DNA of 54,895 bases from CAZKXX01 sp964556705. Its GTDB lineage: Bacteria; Acidobacteriota; Terriglobia; UBA7540. Shown piece by piece: positions 31,261-38,450 of the stretch. How positions within the stretch are numbered: the stretch's first letter is position 1; every line of letters begins with the position of its first letter. A program made the position numbers and the translations under genes. The notes beneath the pieces are model-generated. The model was given only the letters and a program-made list of their open reading frames with translations. It ran no database searches and was not told the origin of the DNA. Location: positions 1 through 54,895 of the forward strand of contig CAZKXX010000012.1 in assembly GCA_964556705.1 (NCBI GenBank), in the 5' to 3' direction.

Positions 31261-32250
31261 ATGTTCATCCCAGAGGTGTACGCGGTCGCGCTTTTGATGA
31301 TGATCCTCAGCATGTTCTGCTGGGGAAGCTGGGCGAACACGCAGAAGCTGGCCAAAGGCTGGCGCTTCGAGCTGTTCTACTGGGACTACGTCTGGGGCAT
31401 TCTTCTGATTTCGCTTCTCGTCGGGCTGACGCTCGGCCGCACGGACGCCGCGAGCCCCGACAGCTTCTTCCGCAATCTCGCCTCGGCGGGCGCCGCGCCC
31501 ATCGGCTACGCGCTGCTGGCCGGAATCATTTTCAACGCCGGAAACATTCTGCTCGTCGCGGCGATTCAGATTGCCGGCCTCGCCGTGGCCTTTCCCATCG
31601 GCATCGGACTGGCGCTGGTGATCGGCTCAGTGCTGAATTACCTGGTGACGCCGCGGGGAAATCCGCTGCTGCTGTTCGGCGGCATCGCGTTGGTGTGCAT
31701 TGCCATCGTGCTCGACGCGCTCGCCTACCGCAAAATTTCACCCGACCAGAAGGTGACGAAAAAAGGGATCGTCTTCAGCCTCCTGGCGGGCGTGGCCATC
31801 GGGCTCTTTTATCCTTTCATCGCCAAGGCGCTGACGGTTGAAAACCATCTGGTGCCCTACACGGTGTTCTTCCTCTTCGGCGTGGGGATTCTCGCCTGCA
31901 CGATACCCATGAACCTGATTTTGATGCGGCGGCCGATTGTGGGCGAGCCGGTCGAGAAGGGCGCCTATTTTGCGGGCCGCGGCATCCTGCACTTCTGGGG
32001 GATCCTGGGCGGCGTTATCTGGGGCGTGGGAACGGTCTCGAACTTCGTGGCGTCGTACGCGCAGATGGTGGGCCCCGCGGCGTCCTACGCGCTGGGGCAG
32101 GGCGCGACAATGGTCTCCGCCATCTGGGGCGTGTTTATCTGGAAAGAATTCGCCGGAGCGGGCACCGAGGCGAAACGCCTGCTCGCTCTGATGTTTCTCT
32201 TCTTTATTGTCGGCCTTACGGCGATCGCGCTGGCGCCGGTGTATCCGTGA
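31261..32250 (+). CDS. GRP-family (GlcU/RbsU-type) sugar or nucleoside transporter
   Basis: 329 residues, about ten membrane helices, drug/metabolite transporter superfamily. MFCWGSWANTQKLAKGWRFE at the first helix, AGIIFNAGNILLVAAIQIAG and GRGILHFWGILGGVIWGVG are typical of glucose/ribose porters. AGGTG precedes the ATG. The nucleoside hydrolase gene 148 bp downstream suggests uptake of ribose or a nucleoside. The two are separated by a long stutter repeat. Confidence 0.85.
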   Translation: MFIPEVYAVALLMMILSMFCWGSWANTQKLAKGWRFELFYWDYVWGILLISLLVGLTLGRTDAASPDSFFRNLASAGAAPIGYALLAGIIFNAGNILLVAAIQIAGLAVAFPIGIGLALVIGSVLNYLVTPRGNPLLLFGGIALVCIAIVLDALAYRKISPDQKVTKKGIVFSLLAGVAIGLFYPFIAKALTVENHLVPYTVFFLFGVGILACTIPMNLILMRRPIVGEPVEKGAYFAGRGILHFWGILGGVIWGVGTVSNFVASYAQMVGPAASYALGQGATMVSAIWGVFIWKEFAGAGTEAKRLLALMFLFFIVGLTAIALAPVYP

Positions 32251-32396
32251 GGCGGAAAACGGGAAACTGGAAAAACGAATGGCGAATGGCGGATAGCGAG
32301 TTGCGAAAAGCGAAAAGCGAAAAGCGAAAAGCGAAAAGCGAAAAGCGAAAAGCCTCCCTGCTCGGAGGGTCGAGCGGGAGGGCGAGGGGGAGTGGG
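32251..32396. repeat. Stutter repeat with seven tandem GCGAAAA units
   Basis: Directly after the TGA of the transporter the sequence drifts through units of GGAAAAC, GAATGGC and GGATAGC, then seven perfect copies of GCGAAAA (32303-32351), then G-rich GGAGGGTCGAGCGGGAGGGC units. A single direction only; no inverted partner arm is seen. The seven-copy tract could vary in length by slippage. It ends at the ribosome site of the nucleoside hydrolase, so copy number could affect its expression. Confidence 0.75.
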
Positions 32397-32397
32397 G

Positions 32398-33321
32398 ATG
32401 ATCAAGGCGCTGAGGGCAACGATGCTCGTTTTGCTGGTCGCGGTGGGGCTGCGGGCCCAGGAGGCGCCGCCGCCCATTCCGATGATTTACGACACCGACA
32501 TCGGGACGGACGTGGATGACGCGTTCGCGCTGGCGCTGGTCCTGCGCAGCCCGGAATTCGAGTTGCTGGGGGTGACGACGGCGAGCGGCGACACGCGCGC
32601 CCGCGCACGATTGGCGGCGAAAATGCTCGCCGCGGCGGGACGGCCGGACGTTCCGGTGGCGGCGGGCGAGCCCGGCAAGCCTCTGCCCATCGAGCAGTGC
32701 CGCTGGGCGGACGGCTTTGTGAGCCCCGCAATCCGTTCGGAAAGCGCCGTGGAATTTCTGAAGTCGGAAATCGAGCGCTGGCCCGGACAGATTACGCTGG
32801 TGCCGGTTGGTCCGCTGACCAACATCGGCGCCCTGCTCGAGCGCCATCCGGAGGTGGGAAAGAAAATCAAACGCATCGTGCTGATGGGCGGCTCGATCGC
32901 GCTCGGCTACGGGCCGGGCTCGCCGCCCGTGGCCGAATACAACATCGCGCAGGACCCGCTCGCGGCGCAGATTGTGTTCTCCTCCGGCGTGCCGATTCTC
33001 ATGGTCCCGCTCGACGTGACTTCGATGCTGCGGCTGGAAGCCGAAGGCCGGCACCAGGTCTTCACGCGACTCAATCCGCTCACCGACGCGCTGGCGCTGC
33101 TCTACCACCTGTGGAACCGCCCCGCGCCCGTGCTCTTCGACCCCATGGCCGTGGCGATGCTGATTGATCCGACGCTCTGTGAGACGCGGGAACTCGCCGT
33201 GGAAGTGGACGCCAAGGGCAGGACACGCCCGCTCGAAGGGAAGAAGCCGAACGCCACGGTGGCGCTCAAGACCGACCCGAAGCGTTTTTTCGAGTTCTAC
33301 CTGAGCCGCGTGGGACGCTGA
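32398..33321 (+). CDS. Secreted nucleoside hydrolase (IUNH family)
   Basis: 307 residues. Signal peptide at 1-20 (ALRATMLVLLVAVGLRAQ). The N-terminal DTDIGTDVDDAFALAL supplies the calcium-binding aspartates; VPVGPLTNIG and IVLMGGS are family motifs; the late FDPMAVA provides the last Asp. It splits ribonucleosides into base and ribose outside the cytoplasmic membrane. The ATG at 32398 follows a GGAG five bases upstream; a GTG at 32392 is possible. Pairs functionally with the GRP transporter before it. Confidence 0.9.
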   Translation: MIKALRATMLVLLVAVGLRAQEAPPPIPMIYDTDIGTDVDDAFALALVLRSPEFELLGVTTASGDTRARARLAAKMLAAAGRPDVPVAAGEPGKPLPIEQCRWADGFVSPAIRSESAVEFLKSEIERWPGQITLVPVGPLTNIGALLERHPEVGKKIKRIVLMGGSIALGYGPGSPPVAEYNIAQDPLAAQIVFSSGVPILMVPLDVTSMLRLEAEGRHQVFTRLNPLTDALALLYHLWNRPAPVLFDPMAVAMLIDPTLCETRELAVEVDAKGRTRPLEGKKPNATVALKTDPKRFFEFYLSRVGR

Positions 33322-33461
33322 GCCGGTTTCGCGCGGGTTTCATCCGCAGGTTTTGCGGCGCGAGGCCGGCGGAACATTCGGCGCGGGCACCCCGCCCCGA
33401 AATTTCCTTAAAATGGCCGCAGAGCTGGCGCCCGTCTCGATTCCACTTGCCGGAGGGGCTG

Positions 33462-34349
33462 ATGGAGCGAATCCGCGTTGCCGCGCTGCAGTATTTCATC
33501 CGGCCGGTCGAGAGTTTTGACCAGTTCCGCGACCAGGTCGAGGCGCTGGTCGAGACTGCGGCGGACTACGACTGTCATCTGATTGTCTTCCCGGAATATT
33601 TCACCGTGCAGTTGCTGACGCTGGGCGACGTGCGCCGGCCCATCCGCGATCAGGTGCGCGACCTCGCCAAGCAGGTGCCGCGTTACATCGAATTGATGTC
33701 CGGCCTGGCGAAGAAACACAAGATCTACGTTCTGGGCGGCAGCATTCCGACGATGGAGAACAGCGCGGACGTCGTGTACAACGACGCCTACCTTTTCGGC
33801 CGCACGGGCGATTACGGCGTGCAGGGGAAGCTGCACATGACGCGCTTCGAGGTGGAAGACTGGAAAGTCTCTCCGCGCTCTTCGATGAAGCTTTTCGACA
33901 CCGAATTCGGGCGCATGGCGGTGGCCATCTGCTACGACGTGGAATTTCCGGAGATGGCGCGGGCGGCGGCGCGCGAGGGCGCGCACGTGTTGCTGGTGCC
34001 TTCCTGCACGGACGACCGCCAGGGCTACCTGCGCGTGCGATACTGCGCTCAGGCGCGCGCCATCGAGAACCAGATGTACGTCGTGCAGGCGCACACGGTC
34101 GGCTCGATTCCGATGGTGCCCGCGGTGCACCTCAATTACGGCCAGGCGGCCATCCTGACGCCCAGCGATTTTCCGTTTTCGCGCGACGGGATTCTGGCCG
34201 AGGGAAATCCCAATCAGGAAATGATGGTGATCGGAGAGTTGAACCTTCAGACGATCCGGGAGACGCGCTCGACGGGCACGGTGCTGCCGCTCGAAGACAG
34301 CCGGCGAACGGCGCAAGTGACGTCGGACCCTGAGGTGATCTCGCTGTGA
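33462..34349 (+). CDS. Carbon-nitrogen hydrolase (nitrilase superfamily)
   Basis: 295 residues with the catalytic triad Glu45 (FPEYF), Lys123 (QGKLHM) and Cys157 (ICYDVEFPE). It hydrolyses non-peptide C-N bonds; the substrate is not defined. GGAGG five bases before the ATG at 33462 fixes the start over a TTG at 33447. Its TGA overlaps the GTG of the GNAT gene (GTGA at 34346-34349). The pair corresponds to proteins in which a GNAT and a nitrilase domain are fused (B. subtilis YhcX type), so the two products probably act on the same molecule. Confidence 0.9.
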   Translation: MERIRVAALQYFIRPVESFDQFRDQVEALVETAADYDCHLIVFPEYFTVQLLTLGDVRRPIRDQVRDLAKQVPRYIELMSGLAKKHKIYVLGGSIPTMENSADVVYNDAYLFGRTGDYGVQGKLHMTRFEVEDWKVSPRSSMKLFDTEFGRMAVAICYDVEFPEMARAAAREGAHVLLVPSCTDDRQGYLRVRYCAQARAIENQMYVVQAHTVGSIPMVPAVHLNYGQAAILTPSDFPFSRDGILAEGNPNQEMMVIGELNLQTIRETRSTGTVLPLEDSRRTAQVTSDPEVISL

Positions 34350-35032
34350 GCGACTCGCGGCTGGAAGTGGAAGTCCGCAACACGCGGCCGGAGGATTTTG
34401 CGGGCATCATCGAACTGGGCCGCGAAGTCTATCCCGACGCGCCGCCCTGGACGGAAACACAGCTCGCCTCGCACCGGCGCGTGTTCCCGGAAGGGCAGTT
34501 CGTGGCCGTGGAGAAGAAATCGCAGCGCGTGCTGGGGATGGCGGCGAGCCTCATCGTCTGGTGGGACGATTACGAGATGAGCGACCACTGGCGCGACTTT
34601 ACCGACAACGGCCTGTTCACCAACCACGACCCCGAGCGCGGCCGGACGCTTTACGGCGCGGAAATTATGGTGCGACCGTCGCTCCAGCGGCGCGGCGTGG
34701 GCGCGAAAATCTACGCGGCGCGGCGGGCCCTGGCGGAGCGCCTGAGCCTGCTCCGCATCCGCGCCGGCGCGCGGCTGCGCGGGTATCACAAACACGCCGC
34801 GCGGATGAGCGCCGAAGAGTACGTGATCCGCGTCGTGAACGGAAAGGTTCACGACCCCACGCTGTCGTTCCAGCTTCGGCAGGGATTTCACGTCCTCGCC
34901 GTCGTTCCCGGTTACCTCAACTACGATCCCGAAAGCCTCGGCTACGCGGCGGTGATTGAGTGGATTAACGCGGCCGTCGCCAGGCCCGAAGATTACGCCG
35001 GGCGCAATCCGAAATTTCAGAAGAAATCGTAG
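34346..35032 (+). CDS. GNAT-family N-acetyltransferase coupled to the nitrilase
   Basis: 228 residues. Acetyl-CoA-binding motif A is VRPSLQRRGVGAKIYAARRAL; an unusual insertion follows (about 150-190) with HKHAARMSAEEYVIRVVNGK. GTG start overlapping the nitrilase stop. Its own TAG stop (35030-35032) is the first three bases after G of a GTAGCGCGGGTCTG repeat arm, so the repeat defines the C-terminus. Substrate unknown; the fusion homologues suggest acylation of an amine linked to the nitrilase reaction. Confidence 0.88.
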   Translation: MSDSRLEVEVRNTRPEDFAGIIELGREVYPDAPPWTETQLASHRRVFPEGQFVAVEKKSQRVLGMAASLIVWWDDYEMSDHWRDFTDNGLFTNHDPERGRTLYGAEIMVRPSLQRRGVGAKIYAARRALAERLSLLRIRAGARLRGYHKHAARMSAEEYVIRVVNGKVHDPTLSFQLRQGFHVLAVVPGYLNYDPESLGYAAVIEWINAAVARPEDYAGRNPKFQKKS

Positions 35033-35196
35033 CGCGGGTCTGATTTGTGACCCGCGGCAAGCCTGACCCGCGGCAAGGCGTAACCCGCGGCAATCCGTAA
35101 CCCGCGGCAATCCGTAGCGCGGGTCTGTGTTGCGACCCGCGGCAATCCTGACCCGCGGCTTTTCAGGCCGCAGGTCACCGAGCAGACCTGCGCTAC
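35029..35196. repeat. REP-like repeat between convergent GNAT and M23 genes
   Basis: Terminal inverted arms GTAGCGCGGGTCTG (35029-35042) and CAGACCTGCGCTAC (35183-35196), 13 of 14 matching. A second direct copy lies at 35114-35127. ACCCGCGGCAA occurs five times exactly (35050, 35066, 35083, 35100, 35134) and once in part (35151). The TAG in each terminal arm is the stop codon of the gene it touches: GNAT on the left, M23 peptidase on the right. Confidence 0.8.
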
Positions 35197-36587
35197 CGGT
35201 ACGGCGCGAGTTTCTGCTCGATCCGGTCACGGATCCAGTGCGGGTCCCACCATTCGATGGGATTCACGGGGATTCCGGCGAGCAGCGTGGTGAAGTGGAG
35301 GTGGTCGCCGGCGGCGAGGCCGGTCTGCCCGCTGCGGCCCATCGCCTGGCCGCGCTTGACTTCGTCTGCCGGCTTCACGTCGATCGAGCTGAGGTGGGCG
35401 TACAAGGTCTGCAACCCGCAGCCGTGGTCGAGCACAATGGCGTTGCCGTAAATTCCCAACCAGCCCGCGTGCACGACGACGCCGTCGTTCGAGGCGACGA
35501 TGGGAATCTGCTGGGTCACGGCGAGGTCGAAGCCGAGGTGGTCCTGATGGTCCACCGCTTGGCCGTTGTAAAGGTACGTGCGGCGGTCGGCGAAGGAGGC
35601 CTGGACTTTGGAATCGCGCAACTGGATGAACGGTTGCTTCCACAAGAAGCGGGGACTTGTCTGGCGGGAAAACGCCGCAAGCTGCTGCGCGTTGGTCTCG
35701 CGCAGCCGGCCGTTGATCATCAGGAAATTCTTGAGCAGGTCGCCCTGGTCCTGAAGGTCCGGGGTCTGGCTCAAAATCGGCGGCACGACGCGGGACATGA
35801 ATTCATCGGTCAGCGTGATGGTGTCCTCGGGAAAAACTTTGGGGAAGACGCGATAGGCGAACTCGGCGCGGGTCTCGTTTCCCACGTCGTCGCGCGCCAC
35901 AATCCGCGCCGGAGCTTGCGGGCTGATGTTGTAGGGAAACGCGAAGAGGCAGAGGCGCGTCTCGGGAAGGTCCTCGCGCACGGGCCAGCTCGGGAAGAAA
36001 TGGTTGTCGCCCACCTGCACGCCGGATTCGACGGTGCCGGGCGAAACACGGAAGACGATGAGCTCCGAGCCGCCGAGGTTGACGTAATGCGGGAAGCTCA
36101 GCACCTGGACGCGGGGCGGATCGAAGCGGACCGGGAGTTCGAGCTCGAAGACCGCGCGGCCGCCGCGGAAGAACCGGCCCCAGGAATCGTTCGTCGCGAC
36201 CACCCTCAGCGTGGCGCGGCCCTCGGTGAGGGCCGGAATTTCCTTCCGCCCGGCGTGGACGGTGATTTCGGCGCGGTTCTCTCCGCCGCGCGACCAGAAT
36301 TTCCACCAGGGCGCGCGCGGAAGCGTTGAATCGAGAACCGTGAACGAGCGCCCGCCCTGTTCGACCTGGACGAGAATGCGCCGGATGGCGTGGCGCGCGT
36401 CGGCCACTTCAATCGCCACCGGCGTACTCTGGCCGAGGCCCTTCAGCGGCTGAGCGAGTCTCACCTCGGGCGCGGCCTGGCTGAAGATTTTCCATCCCAG
36501 CACGAGCAGCGTCGCCACAAAGAGCCCCAGGATCGTCCAGCGGCTGCGGCCGCCTCCCGCGGGCCGCGCTCCCAATCCACTTCGCAA
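35193..36587 (-). CDS. M23-family (LytM-type) metallopeptidase, membrane-anchored
   Basis: 464 residues. One N-terminal membrane helix (about 17-36, TILGLFVATLLVLGW), a long beta-rich extracytoplasmic region, then the M23 domain with zinc ligands His350 and Asp354 (HLGFDLA) and His429/His431 (HLHF), plus YAHLSSIDV. It cuts peptidoglycan cross-links or acts as an envelope regulator; all four metal/catalytic positions are present, so it should be active. TTG at 36587 is chosen since GGGAGG lies seven bases upstream; a TTG at 36608 has none. The stop comes from the repeat arm at 35183-35196. Confidence 0.88.
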   Translation of the reverse strand: MRSGLGARPAGGGRSRWTILGLFVATLLVLGWKIFSQAAPEVRLAQPLKGLGQSTPVAIEVADARHAIRRILVQVEQGGRSFTVLDSTLPRAPWWKFWSRGGENRAEITVHAGRKEIPALTEGRATLRVVATNDSWGRFFRGGRAVFELELPVRFDPPRVQVLSFPHYVNLGGSELIVFRVSPGTVESGVQVGDNHFFPSWPVREDLPETRLCLFAFPYNISPQAPARIVARDDVGNETRAEFAYRVFPKVFPEDTITLTDEFMSRVVPPILSQTPDLQDQGDLLKNFLMINGRLRETNAQQLAAFSRQTSPRFLWKQPFIQLRDSKVQASFADRRTYLYNGQAVDHQDHLGFDLAVTQQIPIVASNDGVVVHAGWLGIYGNAIVLDHGCGLQTLYAHLSSIDVKPADEVKRGQAMGRSGQTGLAAGDHLHFTTLLAGIPVNPIEWWDPHWIRDRIEQKLAPYR

Positions 36588-36784
36588 CTTCACACCTCCC
36601 GCGACCAAGAGAAAAAATATCCGCGCCTTCCGAGCGGCGGGACGGATCCGGAATTCACGTCCGCCGGCGCGCGATCCAACTCAGAATACCCACTTCGCGC
36701 AATTCGCGCCATCTTTTCCGAATGGCTTCGCGCGTCGCGAAGCGCTCGGGTCGCGAGAGTCTGCGGATTCCGCAAGGGTCGGTC

Positions 36785-36889
36785 TATAATCGGCTGTCGC
36801 GGGGGGCGGCCGGCGAGCCGTGACCGGAGCCACCCGGAAAGCTCAGTTTTGCAGCGAGGGGACGAACCTGTGCGGAGGGATGGTCTCTT
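36785..36889 (+). promoter_or_regulatory. Promoter and structured leader resembling an nhaA-I (Li+) riboswitch
   Basis: A consensus TATAAT at 36785-36790 precedes a GC-rich leader of about 95 nt directly before a cation/proton antiporter gene. Its 3' part reads GCAGCGAGGGGACGAACCTG then TGCGGAGGG, which matches my memory of the conserved core of nhaA-I motif RNAs, in which the ribosome site (GGAGG) is part of the aptamer. The 5' part has complementary CGGCC/GGCGAGCCG segments. Class assignment rests on memory and gene context, not on a covariance search; no clear -35 is visible. Confidence 0.5.
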
Positions 36890-38353
36890 TTGACGCCTCT
36901 CATCCCGGAAACGTTCTTGCTCGTCATCGTTGTGTGTGTCGTGCTGGCCGTGCTTTCGACGGCCTACGCGTCGCGCTTCGGCGTGCCCGTCATCGTGTTC
37001 TTTGTGGGCGCGGGAATGCTGGCCGGAACGGAGGGGATCGGAGGCATTGAGTTCGACGATTACGCGCTGGCACAGACCGTCGCCACGCTGGCGCTGGTGG
37101 TGATTCTCTTCGACGGCGGCTTCAATACCAGCATGAAACTGTTCAAGCTGGGATTGAACCCGGCGCTCCGGCTCTCGACGCTCGGCGTCGTTTTAACGGC
37201 CCTGCTGGTGGGGGCCTTCGCGCATTTCGCGCTGGGCCTCTCCCTTCAGCAGGGGCTGGTGCTCGGCGCCGTGGTCTCTTCCACCGACGCGGCGGCCGTC
37301 TTCTCGATTTTTCAGGAGCGTCGCCTCAATCTCCGGCGGCGTCTTCAGGCCGTTCTGGAAATCGAATCCGGGTCGAACGATCCCACGGCCGTCTTTCTCA
37401 CCATCGCCGCGACGGCCTGGGCGCTCAATTCCTCACTTTCCATCCCCGGTGTGATTCTGCATTTCTTGTGGCAAATGGGCGTTGGCCTCGCGCTGGGATA
37501 CGCAATGGGGAAAGCGGGGTTCCGGCTGCTTTCAAGCGTCCGTCTGCCGGTCCAGGCACTCTACTCTGTTCTGGCCCTCTCCTGGGCGCTGTTCGCCTAC
37601 GCCCTCGCGGACCTGGTGCGCGCCAACGGTTTCCTGGCGGTTTACGTGGCGGCCGTGGTGCTCGGGGACACTCGGCTGCCCTATCACCGGCCCATTTCGC
37701 GCTTCCATAACGCCGTGGCCTGGCTGATGCAGATCCTGATGTTCTTTACCCTCGGCCTGCTCAGTTATCCCAGCCGCATCGGGCAGATGGTGCTGCCCGG
37801 CATCGGCCTCGCGGCGTTCCTGCTTTTCATCGCCCGTCCTCTTTGCGTGTTCGTCTGTCTTCCGCGCACGGGGCTCGAACTGCGAGAGAAGCTCTTCATC
37901 GGCTGGGTCGGCTTGCGCGGCGCCGTGCCGGTGATTCTGGCCATCTACCCGCTGATGCGCGGCGTCCAGGGTTCGGGACTGATCTTCAACACCATCTTCT
38001 TCGTCGTGTTCGCCTCCGTGCTCATTCAAGGGACCACCGTGACCTGGGTGGCGAACCGGCTGGGACTGGTCCTGCCCGCGCCGCCCCAGCCGCCGCTCGA
38101 GGTGGACCTGGTCTCGCAGCGCGTGCTGGACGGCGAAATCACCGGCTATCGCCTGGCCAACAGTTCGCCGGCCGCGGGCAAGTATCTTCGCGAGATCAAA
38201 CTTCCTGAAGACTCGCTGATCCTGATGGTCCTGCGCAAGCACCGCCTGATCGCGCCGCGCGGGCACGTCCTGCTGCGGCCCGACGACTTCGTTTACGTTT
38301 ACGCGCACGAGGGCGACCACGAAATCGTCCGCCGCCTGCTGACCGGCTCGTAG
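36890..38353 (+). CDS. Cation/proton antiporter, CPA1/NhaP2 (CvrA) type with TrkA-C domain
   Basis: 487 residues: about 12 membrane helices followed by a cytoplasmic TrkA-C-like domain (about 405-487, EITGYRLANSSPAAGKYLREI). ILFDGGF, VVSSTDAAAVFS, ESGSNDP and WVGLRGAVPVILA are the CPA1 ion-binding and structural motifs. It exchanges K+ or Na+ (possibly Li+) for H+. It begins with TTG 11 bases after GGAGG; no ATG or GTG fits the frame near it. Probably under control of the structured leader at 36785-36889. A second antiporter follows. Confidence 0.9.
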   Translation: MTPLIPETFLLVIVVCVVLAVLSTAYASRFGVPVIVFFVGAGMLAGTEGIGGIEFDDYALAQTVATLALVVILFDGGFNTSMKLFKLGLNPALRLSTLGVVLTALLVGAFAHFALGLSLQQGLVLGAVVSSTDAAAVFSIFQERRLNLRRRLQAVLEIESGSNDPTAVFLTIAATAWALNSSLSIPGVILHFLWQMGVGLALGYAMGKAGFRLLSSVRLPVQALYSVLALSWALFAYALADLVRANGFLAVYVAAVVLGDTRLPYHRPISRFHNAVAWLMQILMFFTLGLLSYPSRIGQMVLPGIGLAAFLLFIARPLCVFVCLPRTGLELREKLFIGWVGLRGAVPVILAIYPLMRGVQGSGLIFNTIFFVVFASVLIQGTTVTWVANRLGLVLPAPPQPPLEVDLVSQRVLDGEITGYRLANSSPAAGKYLREIKLPEDSLILMVLRKHRLIAPRGHVLLRPDDFVYVYAHEGDHEIVRRLLTGS

Positions 38354-38383
38354 CGCGCCCGCGTCGCGACGCCGGACCTCCCC

Positions 38384-38413
38384 TTGGACAATCTCCCGCA
38401 AGCGCGCTAGACT
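38384..38413 (+). promoter_or_regulatory. Possible promoter of the second antiporter gene
   Basis: TTGGAC at 38384-38389, 18-bp spacer, TAGACT at 38408-38413, 37 bp before the ATG at 38451. This would let the second antiporter be expressed independently of the first. Confidence 0.4.
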
Positions 38414-38450
38414 GTGCGCCCCTTGTTGTCCGCAGGGCGAGGGGAGCCTG

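Noticed and set aside
32303..32351. CRISPR array or satellite
   Set aside because: Units are only 7 bp with no spacers; it is a simple tandem tract.
35029..35196. CRISPR array in the ACCCGCGGCAA repeats
   Set aside because: Spacing is irregular (16-34 bp), repeats are 11 bp, and inverted arms are present; no cas genes are nearby.
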